DNA of 28,965 bases from CBDFGT01 sp965247225 (GTDB taxonomy: Bacteria > Pseudomonadota > Alphaproteobacteria > Rhizobiales > Rhizobiaceae): assembly GCA_965247225.1 (NCBI GenBank), contig CBDFGT010000042.1, positions 1 through 28,965 on the forward strand, written 5' to 3'. Of this stretch, positions 8,280 to 16,380 are shown piece after piece (position 1 is the stretch's first letter; the number at the start of each line of letters is the position of its first letter). Position numbers and translations under genes: made by a program. The notes beneath the pieces were generated by a model. The model ran no database searches, was not told the origin of the DNA, and was given only the letters and a program-made list of their open reading frames with translations.

Positions 8280-8855
8280 GTGCAGTCAATGCCCTCGCAG
8301 GATCGGTTCGCCCATCTCGCGAAAATGGTCGCAGAGCATCAGGACCGCAGTGCCTTTGCCGACCTGTTTGACCACTTCGCGCCGCGCATCACCTCGTATG
8401 TGATGAAACTCGGGCTTTCGCGCGGACAAGCGGAAGATCTTGCGCAGGAAGTCATGCTGGTGCTTTGGCAAAAGGCAACGCTGTTCGATCCGTCCAAGTC
8501 ATCACTATCGACGTGGCTTTTCCGTGTGGCCAGAAATCGGCGCATTGACCTTGCCCGTCGCGACAAATCCGCATTGCTGGATCCAGACGATCCGTTCCTT
8601 CACCCGCAAGCACCTGACCCTGCCGATGTCAGCATGGATGCAGACGAGCGTGACCGGCGCATTCGCCGCATGATGGACGACCTGCCGGATGACCAGAAAC
8701 GTCTCATTTTGCGTGCCTTTTTCGAAGGCCTTTCGCATTCGGAAATCGCCGAGCGGGAAAATCTGCCGCTCGGCACTGTAAAATCCCGCATTCGCCTCGC
8801 CTTTGCCCGATTGCGAAAAGGGATCGAAGCGGACGCCGGAATTGATACTGACTGA
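8280..8855 (+). CDS. ECF-family RNA polymerase sigma factor, RpoE/ECF11-like, no adjacent anti-sigma gene
   Basis: A 191-residue group IV sigma factor. Region 2 is visible as FDHFAPRITSYVMKLGLS...AEDLAQEVMLVLWQKA with STWLFRVARNRRIDLARR. Region 4 carries the helix-turn-helix HSEIAERENLPLGTVKSRIR. The style matches sigma factors that in many alphaproteobacteria pair with a ChrR-type zinc anti-sigma factor and answer singlet oxygen or related stress. Here no such gene follows: only 39 bases separate it from a convergent gene. The GTG at 8280 is chosen because GGGGAG lies nine bases upstream; ATG 8289 and TTG 8193 are alternatives. Confidence 0.93.
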   Translation: MQSMPSQDRFAHLAKMVAEHQDRSAFADLFDHFAPRITSYVMKLGLSRGQAEDLAQEVMLVLWQKATLFDPSKSSLSTWLFRVARNRRIDLARRDKSALLDPDDPFLHPQAPDPADVSMDADERDRRIRRMMDDLPDDQKRLILRAFFEGLSHSEIAERENLPLGTVKSRIRLAFARLRKGIEADAGIDTD

Positions 8856-8894
8856 CGCACACGCTGCAGCGTGCCGGCCAGCATTCGCCAGCTT

Positions 8895-9884
8895 TCAGTA
8901 TTTCGAAGCCATTGCAAAGTCTTTGGACCGGTTTGCCGCGTAAAGACACAACAGGTCATTGGCTATCGTCGCCCCGGCCAGTGATGTAATTTCAGCATGA
9001 TCATAGGGCGGCGACACTTCGACCACATCCATGCCCACCACGTTGATGCCCACCAGTTTGCGGATGATTTCCTGCGCCTGATACGGCGAAAGCCCGCCGA
9101 TGACAGGCGTTCCGGTTCCGGGTGCAGAAGCAGGCTCGAGCGCATCTATGTCGAATGTCACATACACCGGATTGTCCCCCACAATCCTTCTCGCCTTGGC
9201 AGCAACGGCCTCCGGAGTTGAGGCATGAACCTCGCGGGCATCGATAATGTTGAAGCCGAGAGGATCATCATTATGGGTCCGGATGCCAATCTGCACGCTT
9301 TGTTTCGGGTTGACCCAGCCTTCCTTCACCGCATGCCACATGAAGGTTCCATGATCGATCCGCCCTTCATCATCTGCCCATGTATCGGTATGGGCATCAA
9401 ACTGGATCACCGACAACGGGCCGTGTTTCGCCGCATGGGCTTTCAACAAAGGCCCCGTGACGAAATGATCGCCACCGATGGTGAGAAGTGCCGTTCCATT
9501 GGCAATGATCGCAGCCGCAGTCGCGCGGATTGTTTCCGGGATGCCTTCATTGCGGCCATTATCGAGAGCGCAATCGCCAAAATCCACGACTGAAAGTGCC
9601 TCATATGGGTCAACTGGCCAGGGCCATGGTTTGGACCAGGCAATCATCGCCGATGCCGCGCGCACCCCACGCGGCCCCAAGCGCGTTCCCGGCCGGTTTG
9701 ACACAGAGGAATCAAACGGAATGCCCATCACCGCCACATCCACACCGGTTAAATCGCGCGTATAGCGGCGGCGCATGAAGGACAGTGCACCGGCATACAT
9801 TGCCTCAGAATGTGTGCCGCGAAAATCTTCCCGCAGGAACGCCTGATCACCCGCAATCGGGTTTACGCTGGATGAATCCGACAT
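8895..9884 (-). CDS. speB: Agmatinase / ureohydrolase-family enzyme
   Basis: A 329-residue Mn-dependent hydrolase of the arginase/agmatinase fold. The metal ligands appear in three standard blocks: GGDHF, DAHTDT, and DIDALEPASAPGTGTP. The family removes urea from guanidino compounds such as agmatine (to putrescine) or guanidinobutyrate; substrate choice cannot be fixed, so the symbol is provisional. ATG 9884 (MSDSSSVN) has GGAG eight bases upstream and is preferred over the longer frame to 9914. It is convergent with the ECF sigma gene. Confidence 0.88.
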   Translation of the reverse strand: MSDSSSVNPIAGDQAFLREDFRGTHSEAMYAGALSFMRRRYTRDLTGVDVAVMGIPFDSSVSNRPGTRLGPRGVRAASAMIAWSKPWPWPVDPYEALSVVDFGDCALDNGRNEGIPETIRATAAAIIANGTALLTIGGDHFVTGPLLKAHAAKHGPLSVIQFDAHTDTWADDEGRIDHGTFMWHAVKEGWVNPKQSVQIGIRTHNDDPLGFNIIDAREVHASTPEAVAAKARRIVGDNPVYVTFDIDALEPASAPGTGTPVIGGLSPYQAQEIIRKLVGINVVGMDVVEVSPPYDHAEITSLAGATIANDLLCLYAANRSKDFAMASKY

Positions 9885-9960
9885 ACTCTGTTCTCCATGA
9901 CATTTTCCGGGCAAACCTGCCTTATCAGCGCGAAAGCTGCAATGCCGGAGGAACCCAAAT

Positions 9961-10326
9961 TCAATCTTCGTGCAGGTCTTTCAACGCGTCTTTGGCGGCC
10001 CTGCGATGGGCATCGGAAATGTTTCCACGCACTGTGGCAATGGCGGTCGTCAGTATCGTGATGTCATCGGCAAAACCGAAAACTGCCAGAAAATCCGGGA
10101 TAACATCGACGGGCATCACAAAATAGGCGAGTGATCCAAGCAAAACGACCCGCACGCGTGTTGGCGTTTGCGGATCCATTGCGCAGAAATAGGCCGCGAC
10201 CAATTCGTCGGCAAACGGGATTTGACGCGCTGCCTTTTTCAACACCTTCCAGAAATCACGGCGAACGCGTTCCTCCCGGACCTGCTCTTCCGGGCCGAGA
10301 ATATCGCCATCTAGCGGCTTGTTCAT
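9961..10326 (-). CDS. YkvA-family (DUF1232) membrane protein
   Basis: A protein of about 121 residues whose second half holds the family hallmark LGSLAYFVMPVDVIPDFL followed by FADDITILTTAI. This is a hydrophobic helix-turn segment probably sitting in the membrane. Function is unknown across the family. ATG 10326 is preferred: GGAGGT lies 12 bases upstream, a long but usable spacing. The frame remains open to 10383. Confidence 0.85.
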   Translation of the reverse strand: MNKPLDGDILGPEEQVREERVRRDFWKVLKKAARQIPFADELVAAYFCAMDPQTPTRVRVVLLGSLAYFVMPVDVIPDFLAVFGFADDITILTTAIATVRGNISDAHRRAAKDALKDLHED

Positions 10327-10420
10327 TGAAGCGGTTGCACCTCCAGCCACCCTGCCGGAAACCGGCGCCGGGTTGGCGCACAATTCACATGGTCACGGTT
10401 CAACCTATCTTCAAGATCAT

Positions 10421-10738
10421 TCAAACCGGATTCGGTCTCACCCCATGCCGGTTGGCTGCATCATCAATAAACCCTGCCAGCTTTCGATCCAATTCGGTCA
10501 ACCCATGGGCCGAATGCGTGGTCAAAATGATATCGACCCGGTTCCAGACATTTGTCCATTCGGGATGATGGTCGAGCCGTTCGCATTCCGCCGCCACATC
10601 ACTCATGAAAGCAAAAGCCGCAGAAAAGTCTTTGAAACTGAGCCTTCTGACCAGCGCCTCCCGGGCACTCATCAGCGACCATTCCGGCATCGCGGAAACC
10701 ATTGCCGATATGTCCTCTGCATTCAATTTGTGCGCCAT
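10421..10738 (-). CDS. phhB: Pterin-4a-carbinolamine dehydratase
   Basis: A 105-residue, full-length DCoH/PhhB protein that dehydrates 4a-hydroxytetrahydropterin so the cofactor of aromatic amino-acid hydroxylases can be recycled. The diagnostic stretch DHHPEWTNVWNRVDIILTTH contains the catalytic histidines, and HSAHGLTELD follows. No phenylalanine hydroxylase gene is present in the window, so its partner lies elsewhere or it serves another pterin-dependent step. Confidence 0.95.
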   Translation of the reverse strand: MAHKLNAEDISAMVSAMPEWSLMSAREALVRRLSFKDFSAAFAFMSDVAAECERLDHHPEWTNVWNRVDIILTTHSAHGLTELDRKLAGFIDDAANRHGVRPNPV

Positions 10739-10826
10739 GATGGTTATCCAAAAACAGTTTCAGCAAATCCGGATTGCTTGACGGGCGTGCCCAATCTCAA
10801 GTCAAGCATTGGATCAAACATGCGCA

Positions 10827-11411
10827 TTATCTCATGTTTCGAACTTCAGTTGCTTCTAGGCTTGACGTCATAGCTGGCCTTCTCAATGGATAGGCCTCTT
10901 CAGTGACATAAGGCCCTCCGCCAACAGAATCGCGTGAAGACAACAAAACGAATCGCGTGACCTTGAAAGGCATAGTCAAAAAATTGCCCCTGGCAGCCAG
11001 ATAGTGTGCGACATCCACGGGTTCACTGTTCTTTAGCCGCGCCAGCGTTACATGCGGTACAAACTTGCGAGGATCCGCGGGCAGTCGCAGACGCTGGCAA
11101 ATGCGTTCGATTTCCGCCTGAAGCTGTATCAATTCAGGTTTTGGCTCCACCCCACCCCACACAGAATTGGGCTTTTTGCCTCCAAATTGCCCAACTCCGT
11201 CGAGGCGCAGCATAAAAGAAGGTCGTTCAACCCTGTCCAGCGCATAGGCAATTTCATCAGCAACATGGCCTTCAACATCGCCAATAAATCGCAATGTGAT
11301 GTGGTAATTTTCAGTGTCGATCCAGCGGGCACCGGGCAAGCCCCCACGCAACAATGATAGCGAAAGCGCTGCATCATGTGGAATTTCGAGAGCGGTAAAC
11401 AGACGCGGCAT
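10827..11411 (-). CDS. thpR: RNA 2',3'-cyclic 3'-phosphodiesterase (LigT/ThpR)
   Basis: A 194-residue member of the 2H phosphoesterase superfamily, with the two catalytic H-x-T-x motifs HITL (N-terminal half) and HVTL (middle). It opens 2',3'-cyclic phosphates on RNA ends and was first named 2'-5' RNA ligase. ATG 11411 is chosen because GGGAG lies nine bases upstream; the GTG at 11420 touches that site and is unlikely. A C-terminal tail of about 20 residues is not typical and may be variable. Confidence 0.92.
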   Translation of the reverse strand: MPRLFTALEIPHDAALSLSLLRGGLPGARWIDTENYHITLRFIGDVEGHVADEIAYALDRVERPSFMLRLDGVGQFGGKKPNSVWGGVEPKPELIQLQAEIERICQRLRLPADPRKFVPHVTLARLKNSEPVDVAHYLAARGNFLTMPFKVTRFVLLSSRDSVGGGPYVTEEAYPLRRPAMTSSLEATEVRNMR

Positions 11412-11547
11412 GGCATGCACTCCCGAATCTTGACTTTCAAAGCCAGCGAATCATTGGTTTCCCGCAAGCGCAAGTGACAATTTCATGGCAGCCGGATTAA
11501 TCCAAAGTCCTGCTTGTAACTCAAAGGGTTGGGCCGCATCCTGACTC

Positions 11548-12183
11548 ATGCTCGGAATGCCATCAGGGCGGGGAATGGCAACACCGAACGCCACAGGATT
11601 GAAGTTGCCCCCGATGTACCCGTTCAGCGCCAAACGAAAAATACCGGGACCGCAGGATTTGGGCCAAGAGTTCACCCTGCGTATTCTGTGGACAGGTGAT
11701 GAGGTGGAACTCGCCGCCCACTTGCTCCGACTTTCAGATGCTGACAGGCGCATTCGCTTTGGACATACGGTATCAGATCGATTTCTGCAAAATTACGCCC
11801 AATTGATGTTGCGTCCCGGCTCTATGGTCCATGCCGCATTGGTCGACGGTATCATCCGGGGCGTGGCCGAAGCCCGTTCGGCATTTGCGACCGAAGGCGA
11901 CATGGAAGCGGCATTCACCGTCGAAACCGGATTCAAAGGTCGCGGCATGGGCACAGCCCTGTTCAATCACCTTATGCTCGCAGTTGCCGCTGCCGGACAT
12001 CGCCGCGTGGTCATGGCCGTCATCAGATCGAACAGCCGCATGATCGCATTGGCACAAAAGCACGGCGCAGTCCTTTTGAGTGACTACGGTTCAGTCCCGG
12101 CCGGTATAGGCGATGAGCTTGTCGAAGATGTGCTGTGCCTCATTCTCGATCTTGCCAACTCGCCATGGGCTGGCGCTTATTGA
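11548..12183 (+). CDS. GNAT-family N-acetyltransferase
   Basis: A protein of up to 211 residues. The acetyl-CoA binding block GFKGRGMGTALF lies about residues 130-141, followed by the helix/strand AVAAAGHRRVVMAVIRSN and a terminal region typical of GNAT folds. The substrate is unknown. The start is uncertain: ATGs at 11548, 11557, 11575 and 11614 are in frame and none has a convincing ribosome site; sequence from about 11614 on looks most family-like. It ends 45 bases before holA and may be cotranscribed with it. Confidence 0.82.
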   Translation: MLGMPSGRGMATPNATGLKLPPMYPFSAKRKIPGPQDLGQEFTLRILWTGDEVELAAHLLRLSDADRRIRFGHTVSDRFLQNYAQLMLRPGSMVHAALVDGIIRGVAEARSAFATEGDMEAAFTVETGFKGRGMGTALFNHLMLAVAAAGHRRVVMAVIRSNSRMIALAQKHGAVLLSDYGSVPAGIGDELVEDVLCLILDLANSPWAGAY

Positions 12184-12228
12184 CCAAAACCGCTTGCCGC
12201 AATCAGCAACGCTGCCTAAAAGCCGCTG

Positions 12229-13275
12229 ATGGCCAAAATCAAAGCCCATGAAGTGGACGGATTCCTGTCGCGCACCGCGACGGGCTACCACATTTTTCTG
12301 GTCTACGGTCCGGATCGCGGTTTGGTTTCAGAGCGGGCGCAAGCTATCGCGAAGGCGGCGAAGGTGCAGTTGGATGACCCTTTTGCCGTTATAAGGCTTG
12401 ATGGTTCGACAATAAACACGGACCCGGCACGTCTTGTCGATGAATGCCTGACGGTTTCCATGTTCGGCGGTGATCGCCTTGTTTGGCTTAAAGATGCCGG
12501 CAACGAGCGCGGATTGGTTGAGGCAGTCAAAGCTGTTTCGAAATCCCCTCTTCAAGGCGTGACACTGATCATTGAAGCGGACGATTTGAAGCCCTCATCG
12601 GGCCTCCGCTCAACTGCCGAAAGTGCCGATACAATCATAGCTCTTCCCTGTTATGCGGATGATGCCAAGGCGGTGGACGGACTTATCGACCTGGAACTGG
12701 CGAAAGAGGGCCTGACAATCAGCCTGGATGCCCGAATGGCCCTGAAGGCAGCGCTAGGGGGCGACCGGCTGGCTACGCGTGGAGAACTTGAAAAACTTTC
12801 ACTCTACTGCTGCGGCCAAAAGCAGGTTTCGCTGGATGATGTGAAAGCCGCGATCGGTGATGTTTCGGAAAACTCGGCCGACGAATTGGTCGATGCAATG
12901 CTTGGCGGCGACCCTGCCAAAACGGACGAATATTTCAGCCAACTCATCTCGCGCGGCATCAACACGCAGGCAATCCTTTCAACAGTGACACGGCAAATGT
13001 CCAACCTGTTGGAGCAAAGGGACGCGATGGAACGTGACGGAAAATCGGCCGCATCTGTCGTCGCTGCGGCCAGACCTCCGGTTTTTTTCACGCGAAAGGC
13101 CCTTGCTGAGAGGGTGTTGTCCGGCACCAGTACGGAGACTTTCCTGTCCTACCTGGCCAAAGTACAGACAGCCGTGTTTGAAAGTCGGAAAAACGCGGCA
13201 CTGGCAAACGCCATCGTCAATCGAACCTTGCTGGCAATCGCAGCACAACAGGTACGATTGCGACAGCGCCGCTGA
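12229..13275 (+). CDS. holA: DNA polymerase III subunit delta
   Basis: A 348-residue clamp-loader subunit that opens the beta clamp within the gamma/tau complex. Family landmarks are the N-terminal FLVYGPDRGLVSERA, the central SKSPLQGVTLIIEADDLKPSSGLR, the C-terminal domain DVSENSADELVDAML, and a final NRTLLAIAAQQVRLRQ. In many rhizobia holA sits behind leuS and lptE; here a GNAT gene takes that place, which points to local rearrangement. It ends two bases from the stop of the convergent glutathione transferase gene. Confidence 0.93.
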   Translation: MAKIKAHEVDGFLSRTATGYHIFLVYGPDRGLVSERAQAIAKAAKVQLDDPFAVIRLDGSTINTDPARLVDECLTVSMFGGDRLVWLKDAGNERGLVEAVKAVSKSPLQGVTLIIEADDLKPSSGLRSTAESADTIIALPCYADDAKAVDGLIDLELAKEGLTISLDARMALKAALGGDRLATRGELEKLSLYCCGQKQVSLDDVKAAIGDVSENSADELVDAMLGGDPAKTDEYFSQLISRGINTQAILSTVTRQMSNLLEQRDAMERDGKSAASVVAAARPPVFFTRKALAERVLSGTSTETFLSYLAKVQTAVFESRKNAALANAIVNRTLLAIAAQQVRLRQRR

Positions 13276-13277
13276 TT

Positions 13278-13976
13278 TCAAGACGGGATCGTAATGCCCT
13301 TTTGTACTGCGGGCCTTGCCATGAACGCATCAAATACACGGGCCACATTTTTGAAGTTTTCGAAACCCACCAATTCGCCGGCACCATAAAATCCCGTCAG
13401 GGTGCGGACCCACGGGAAAATCGAGATATCGGCGATTGTGTATTCTTCACCCATCATCCAATCCCTGCCTTCAAGATGCTTGTCTAGCACACCAAGAAGG
13501 CGTTTGGATTCATTGAGATAGCGCTCGCGTGGACGCGGGTCTTCAATGTCCTTGCCCGCAAATTTCAGGAAAAAGCCAAGCTGGCCGAACATGGGCCCGA
13601 GACCGCCCATCTGAAACATCACCCATTGGATGGTTTTGTAGCGATCTTCAGCTTTTTGCGGCAAAAGCTTGCCAGTCTTTTCAGCAAGGTAAATCAGGAT
13701 CGCGCCGGATTCGAACAGGCCGAAAGGTTTCCCATCCGGGCCGTGCGGATCAATGATTGCCGGAATCTTGTTGTTCGGATTGAGCGACAGAAACTCAGGT
13801 GACATCTGGTCATTGGAGGCAAAATCCACCTTGTGCGGTTCGTATGTGAGGCCAAGCTCTTCCAGTGCCACAGAAACCTTGATGCCATTCGGTGTCGGCA
13901 GCGAATAGAGCTGTAGCACATCCGGGTTTTTGGCCGGCCACTTCTTGTCGATCGGAAAGGCGGAAAATGCGTTCAT
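13278..13976 (-). CDS. Glutathione S-transferase, YghU/YfcG-like
   Basis: A 232-residue protein with an N-terminal thioredoxin-like domain (LQLYSLPTPNGIKVSVALEE), the cis-proline block NNKIPAI and the glutathione-contact block FESGAILIYL. The helical C-terminal domain includes YTIADISIFPWVRTL. The TPNG motif is typical of the YghU/YfcG branch, which has disulfide-bond reductase activity with glutathione in E. coli. ATG 13976 has AGGA nine bases upstream. Confidence 0.92.
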   Translation of the reverse strand: MNAFSAFPIDKKWPAKNPDVLQLYSLPTPNGIKVSVALEELGLTYEPHKVDFASNDQMSPEFLSLNPNNKIPAIIDPHGPDGKPFGLFESGAILIYLAEKTGKLLPQKAEDRYKTIQWVMFQMGGLGPMFGQLGFFLKFAGKDIEDPRPRERYLNESKRLLGVLDKHLEGRDWMMGEEYTIADISIFPWVRTLTGFYGAGELVGFENFKNVARVFDAFMARPAVQKGITIPS

Positions 13977-14118
13977 CGGTAAATTCCTTGTGGATGGACC
14001 TTTGAGTTAGACATTTCATGGTGGGAAACAAGCCTTGTTGCGGTGCAGAATCGAAAAACACAGTGTTGCCTCTCGAATCGATTGAAACTGTGCTGTTTCG
14101 GGATATGGTTAACCAATC

Positions 14119-14625
14119 ATGACCACGCTTGCCGTCGATATACGCCCCGCCGAACGCGCTGATGCTGCAGCGATCGCTGACGTGCATGCGCGTGCCTGGG
14201 AAAATGCCTATGCCGGCATCATTCCGCCAAGAACACTGAACGGCATGATCTCCCGCCGGGGAGAAGCTTGGTGGCAGCAGGCTTTGGGCAACTCGAATTC
14301 AATTTTGTTGGCAGAAGTTGGCGGAAAAGTTGCGGGCTATGCAACGCTCGGCCGCAGTCGCACTTTGGCGCTCGCCCAGCAAGGCGAAATTTATGAACTT
14401 TACCTTTCACCGGAATACCAGGGCCTCGGGTTTGGAGGTCGCCTTTTCGCTGCCGCCCGTGCCCGGCTTTCGGATTTTGGAATGAGGGGCACAGTCGTTT
14501 GGGCACTTGAAGACAATGACCGTGCTCTCGGATTTTACATGGCACTTGGCGGAAATGATGTGGCCGAGGGCACCGAACAGTTTGAAGGCCGCGCTTTGCG
14601 CAAGATCGCCTTTGTCTGGAACTGA
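14119..14625 (+). CDS. GNAT-family N-acetyltransferase
   Basis: A 168-residue single-domain acetyltransferase. The N-terminal IRPAERADAAAIADVHARAWE is the usual beta1-alpha1 segment. The acetyl-CoA loop YQGLGFGGRLF lies near residue 97, and ALEDNDRALGFYMALGG is the terminal GNAT signature. The RimI-like form suggests protein or small-molecule amine acetylation, but the substrate is unknown. It stands alone, divergent from the glutathione transferase gene with a 142-base gap. Confidence 0.9.
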   Translation: MTTLAVDIRPAERADAAAIADVHARAWENAYAGIIPPRTLNGMISRRGEAWWQQALGNSNSILLAEVGGKVAGYATLGRSRTLALAQQGEIYELYLSPEYQGLGFGGRLFAAARARLSDFGMRGTVVWALEDNDRALGFYMALGGNDVAEGTEQFEGRALRKIAFVWN

Positions 14626-14704
14626 ATACTAGTTCTGGGCCATCTCTTCAAAATGCCGCATTTCCTGGCCAGCCAGCGGACCTTTCACACCATGCCACTT
14701 GGGT

Positions 14705-15232
14705 TCACTGATGCGGCAGGCAAAATCTTTTTGCCTCATCCTTGGCAACCTTGCGCGCGAGTTCGTTCGGATTGGTATTGGCGCGCGCATCTACATATCC
14801 GACAGTGCAGGCTTCGCCTTTACCCTTTTGACCGACTTTGTAGACAACCAGAACCTGACCTCTGGATTTCTCATCAATTTCACCGGTCTCGGGGTTCGAG
14901 TTTTCGATGAAAAACCGCATGATCGCTGCGTTGGCGATCTTGCCCTCGACAATCCACTCCACGGTTCCGCCCATGTGATTGAACGGTCCGAAACTCTCAA
15001 AATGGGCTTTTTTTGCCCAATCACCCAAGTATCCGAAAAACAGCGATTGCCGCAGGTCACCTTCAGAGAATTCAACGGGATAGCCGCCCCAGCCATCACA
15101 GACTGAGCGGACGCTGTCATTTTCCGCTTCCAGTATCTTGCATTTGTCAATGTCGAGCTTGGTATAGACACTCTCGGCGCCGGCTGCCGGGATGGATAAG
15201 GCCAAAGCCAACATTATAAAGAGGTATCTCAT
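14705..15232 (-). CDS. Secreted/periplasmic protein of unknown function
   Basis: A 175-residue protein starting MRYLFIMLALALSIPAAGAES, a clear signal peptide cleaved near residue 19. The mature part has Cys in DKCKILE, RSVCDGWGG, GEACTVGYV and KRFCLPHQ, which could form two disulfides. Segments such as CDGWGGYPVEFSEGDLRQSLFFGY and GQVLVVYKVG look like a compact beta-rich periplasmic domain. I do not recognise a family name. It is monocistronic and divergent from ppa with a 147-base gap. Confidence 0.8.
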   Translation of the reverse strand: MRYLFIMLALALSIPAAGAESVYTKLDIDKCKILEAENDSVRSVCDGWGGYPVEFSEGDLRQSLFFGYLGDWAKKAHFESFGPFNHMGGTVEWIVEGKIANAAIMRFFIENSNPETGEIDEKSRGQVLVVYKVGQKGKGEACTVGYVDARANTNPNELARKVAKDEAKRFCLPHQ

Positions 15233-15379
15233 TCACGCCTCCGGCACTTTGGACAAACTGAACCTGAACGGCGCCTATGGTCAAGCCGTCATTCCTGCCA
15301 CCATCCAAAGGTTCGGGTTGCACCCACCCTTTCCCGCCGCTATGCGAGGAACGAACATTCAATTCATGAGGGTCACACC

Positions 15380-15928
15380 ATGCGTTTGGACGCGATACCA
15401 GTCGGCAAAAATCCACCGGAAGAAGTCAATGTCATCATCGAAGTCCCCGTTGGCGGCGAGCCGATAAAGTATGAAATGGACAAGGCATCCGGAACGCTGT
15501 TCGTGGATCGCTTTCTTTATACGCCAATGCGCTATCCGGGCAATTATGGCTTCATTCCGCATACATTGTCGCTCGACGGTGACCCGATCGATGTCGTGGT
15601 GTGCAATACCCGCGCCATCGTGCCGGGTGCCTGCATTTCCTGCCGCGTCATCGGTGTTCTGGTGATGGAAGATGAGGCGGGCGGCGATGAAAAACTGATC
15701 GCCGTACCGGCACCAAAAATTACAAAGCGATATGAAAACATCCACGAAGCTTCGCAACTGCCGCAAATTACCCGCGACCAAATCCAACACTTTTTTGAAC
15801 ATTACAAGGATTTGGAACCTGGCAAATGGGTGAAAGTGAAAAAATGGGGCGACGCCGCCGAGGCCAAGAAAATGGTGCTTGAGGCCATTGAGCGTGCCAA
15901 GGCATCGAAAGATCCGAATAAAAGCTGA
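15380..15928 (+). CDS. ppa: Inorganic pyrophosphatase, family I
   Basis: A 182-residue cytoplasmic enzyme that splits pyrophosphate into two phosphates and pulls biosynthetic reactions forward. The active-site signature DGDPIDVVV binds the essential Mg ions. YEMDKASGTLFVDRFL, TPMRYPGNYGFIPHT and the late KRYENIHEASQLP are also standard. ATG 15380 has GAGG eight bases upstream. It is followed at once by a convergent gene, so its terminator lies inside that gene (15990-16021). Confidence 0.98.
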   Translation: MRLDAIPVGKNPPEEVNVIIEVPVGGEPIKYEMDKASGTLFVDRFLYTPMRYPGNYGFIPHTLSLDGDPIDVVVCNTRAIVPGACISCRVIGVLVMEDEAGGDEKLIAVPAPKITKRYENIHEASQLPQITRDQIQHFFEHYKDLEPGKWVKVKKWGDAAEAKKMVLEAIERAKASKDPNKS

Positions 15929-15929
15929 T

Positions 15930-16355
15930 CTACAGAAGCGTGCCGACAAAATTTTCGTCGGCTATATCATCGCAGAATGTCTGCCATGGACAATCCGTGC
16001 AAGCTGCGCGGATTGTTTTTTGTTTAAAGGCTTCGCGCAAGGCCCCAATGTCCGGGCGGGTCAGCTCTGCAGCGGTTTCAAGGGAACGATTAAGGACGTC
16101 CTCAACCGCTTTGGCGGCCATAAAATCCATGACCAGTGTATCACGCGCTGAACAATCATGATCGCAAGCCACACGGCACGCACCGGTAAACCCTCCACAA
16201 ATGTCATCCGGCCCGGAGGTCAGCAGAACAGGAACACCAAGGCTTATGGCATTGGCAATAGCCGTCATGTTATCCACAAACGGTTGCGTATAGCCCGCGC
16301 CCCGATAAGTCAGGAGACAGAGGAAGTGATGCCCGCGCAAATGCACGGGCGTCAA
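15930..16355 (-). CDS. DUF1284-family cysteine-rich protein
   Basis: A protein of about 141 residues with the DUF1284 pattern LRGHHFLCLLTYRGAGY...NMTAIANAI...GPDDICGG. Eight cysteines are visible, including ACRVACDHDC in the middle and CTDCPWQTFC near the C terminus, a spacing that could hold a metal or Fe-S cluster. No activity is established for this family. The start is unclear: TTG 16355 and GTG 16346 precede the conserved core, and the frame is open to 16454 inside bioY. It lies 25 bases after bioY and ends one base from ppa. Confidence 0.8.
   Translation of the reverse strand: MTPVHLRGHHFLCLLTYRGAGYTQPFVDNMTAIANAISLGVPVLLTSGPDDICGGFTGACRVACDHDCSARDTLVMDFMAAKAVEDVLNRSLETAAELTRPDIGALREAFKQKTIRAACTDCPWQTFCDDIADENFVGTLL
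15990..16021 (+). terminator. Intrinsic terminator of ppa, embedded in the opposite-strand gene
   Basis: About 61 bases beyond the ppa stop, ACAATCCG pairs with CGGATTGT. The stem can extend inward through TGC/GCG to a 5-base loop (AAGCT) and is followed by TTTTTT. It lies in the 3' coding part of the DUF1284 gene, so the same bases serve as terminator on one strand and codons on the other. Confidence 0.75.
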
Positions 16356-16380
16356 TGCTTTGAGATCTTGTTGGAGAAGC

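Noticed and set aside
11451..11753. A 100-codon minus-strand frame between thpR and the GNAT gene
   Set aside because: It is antisense to the GNAT 5' region and has no family resemblance or ribosome site.
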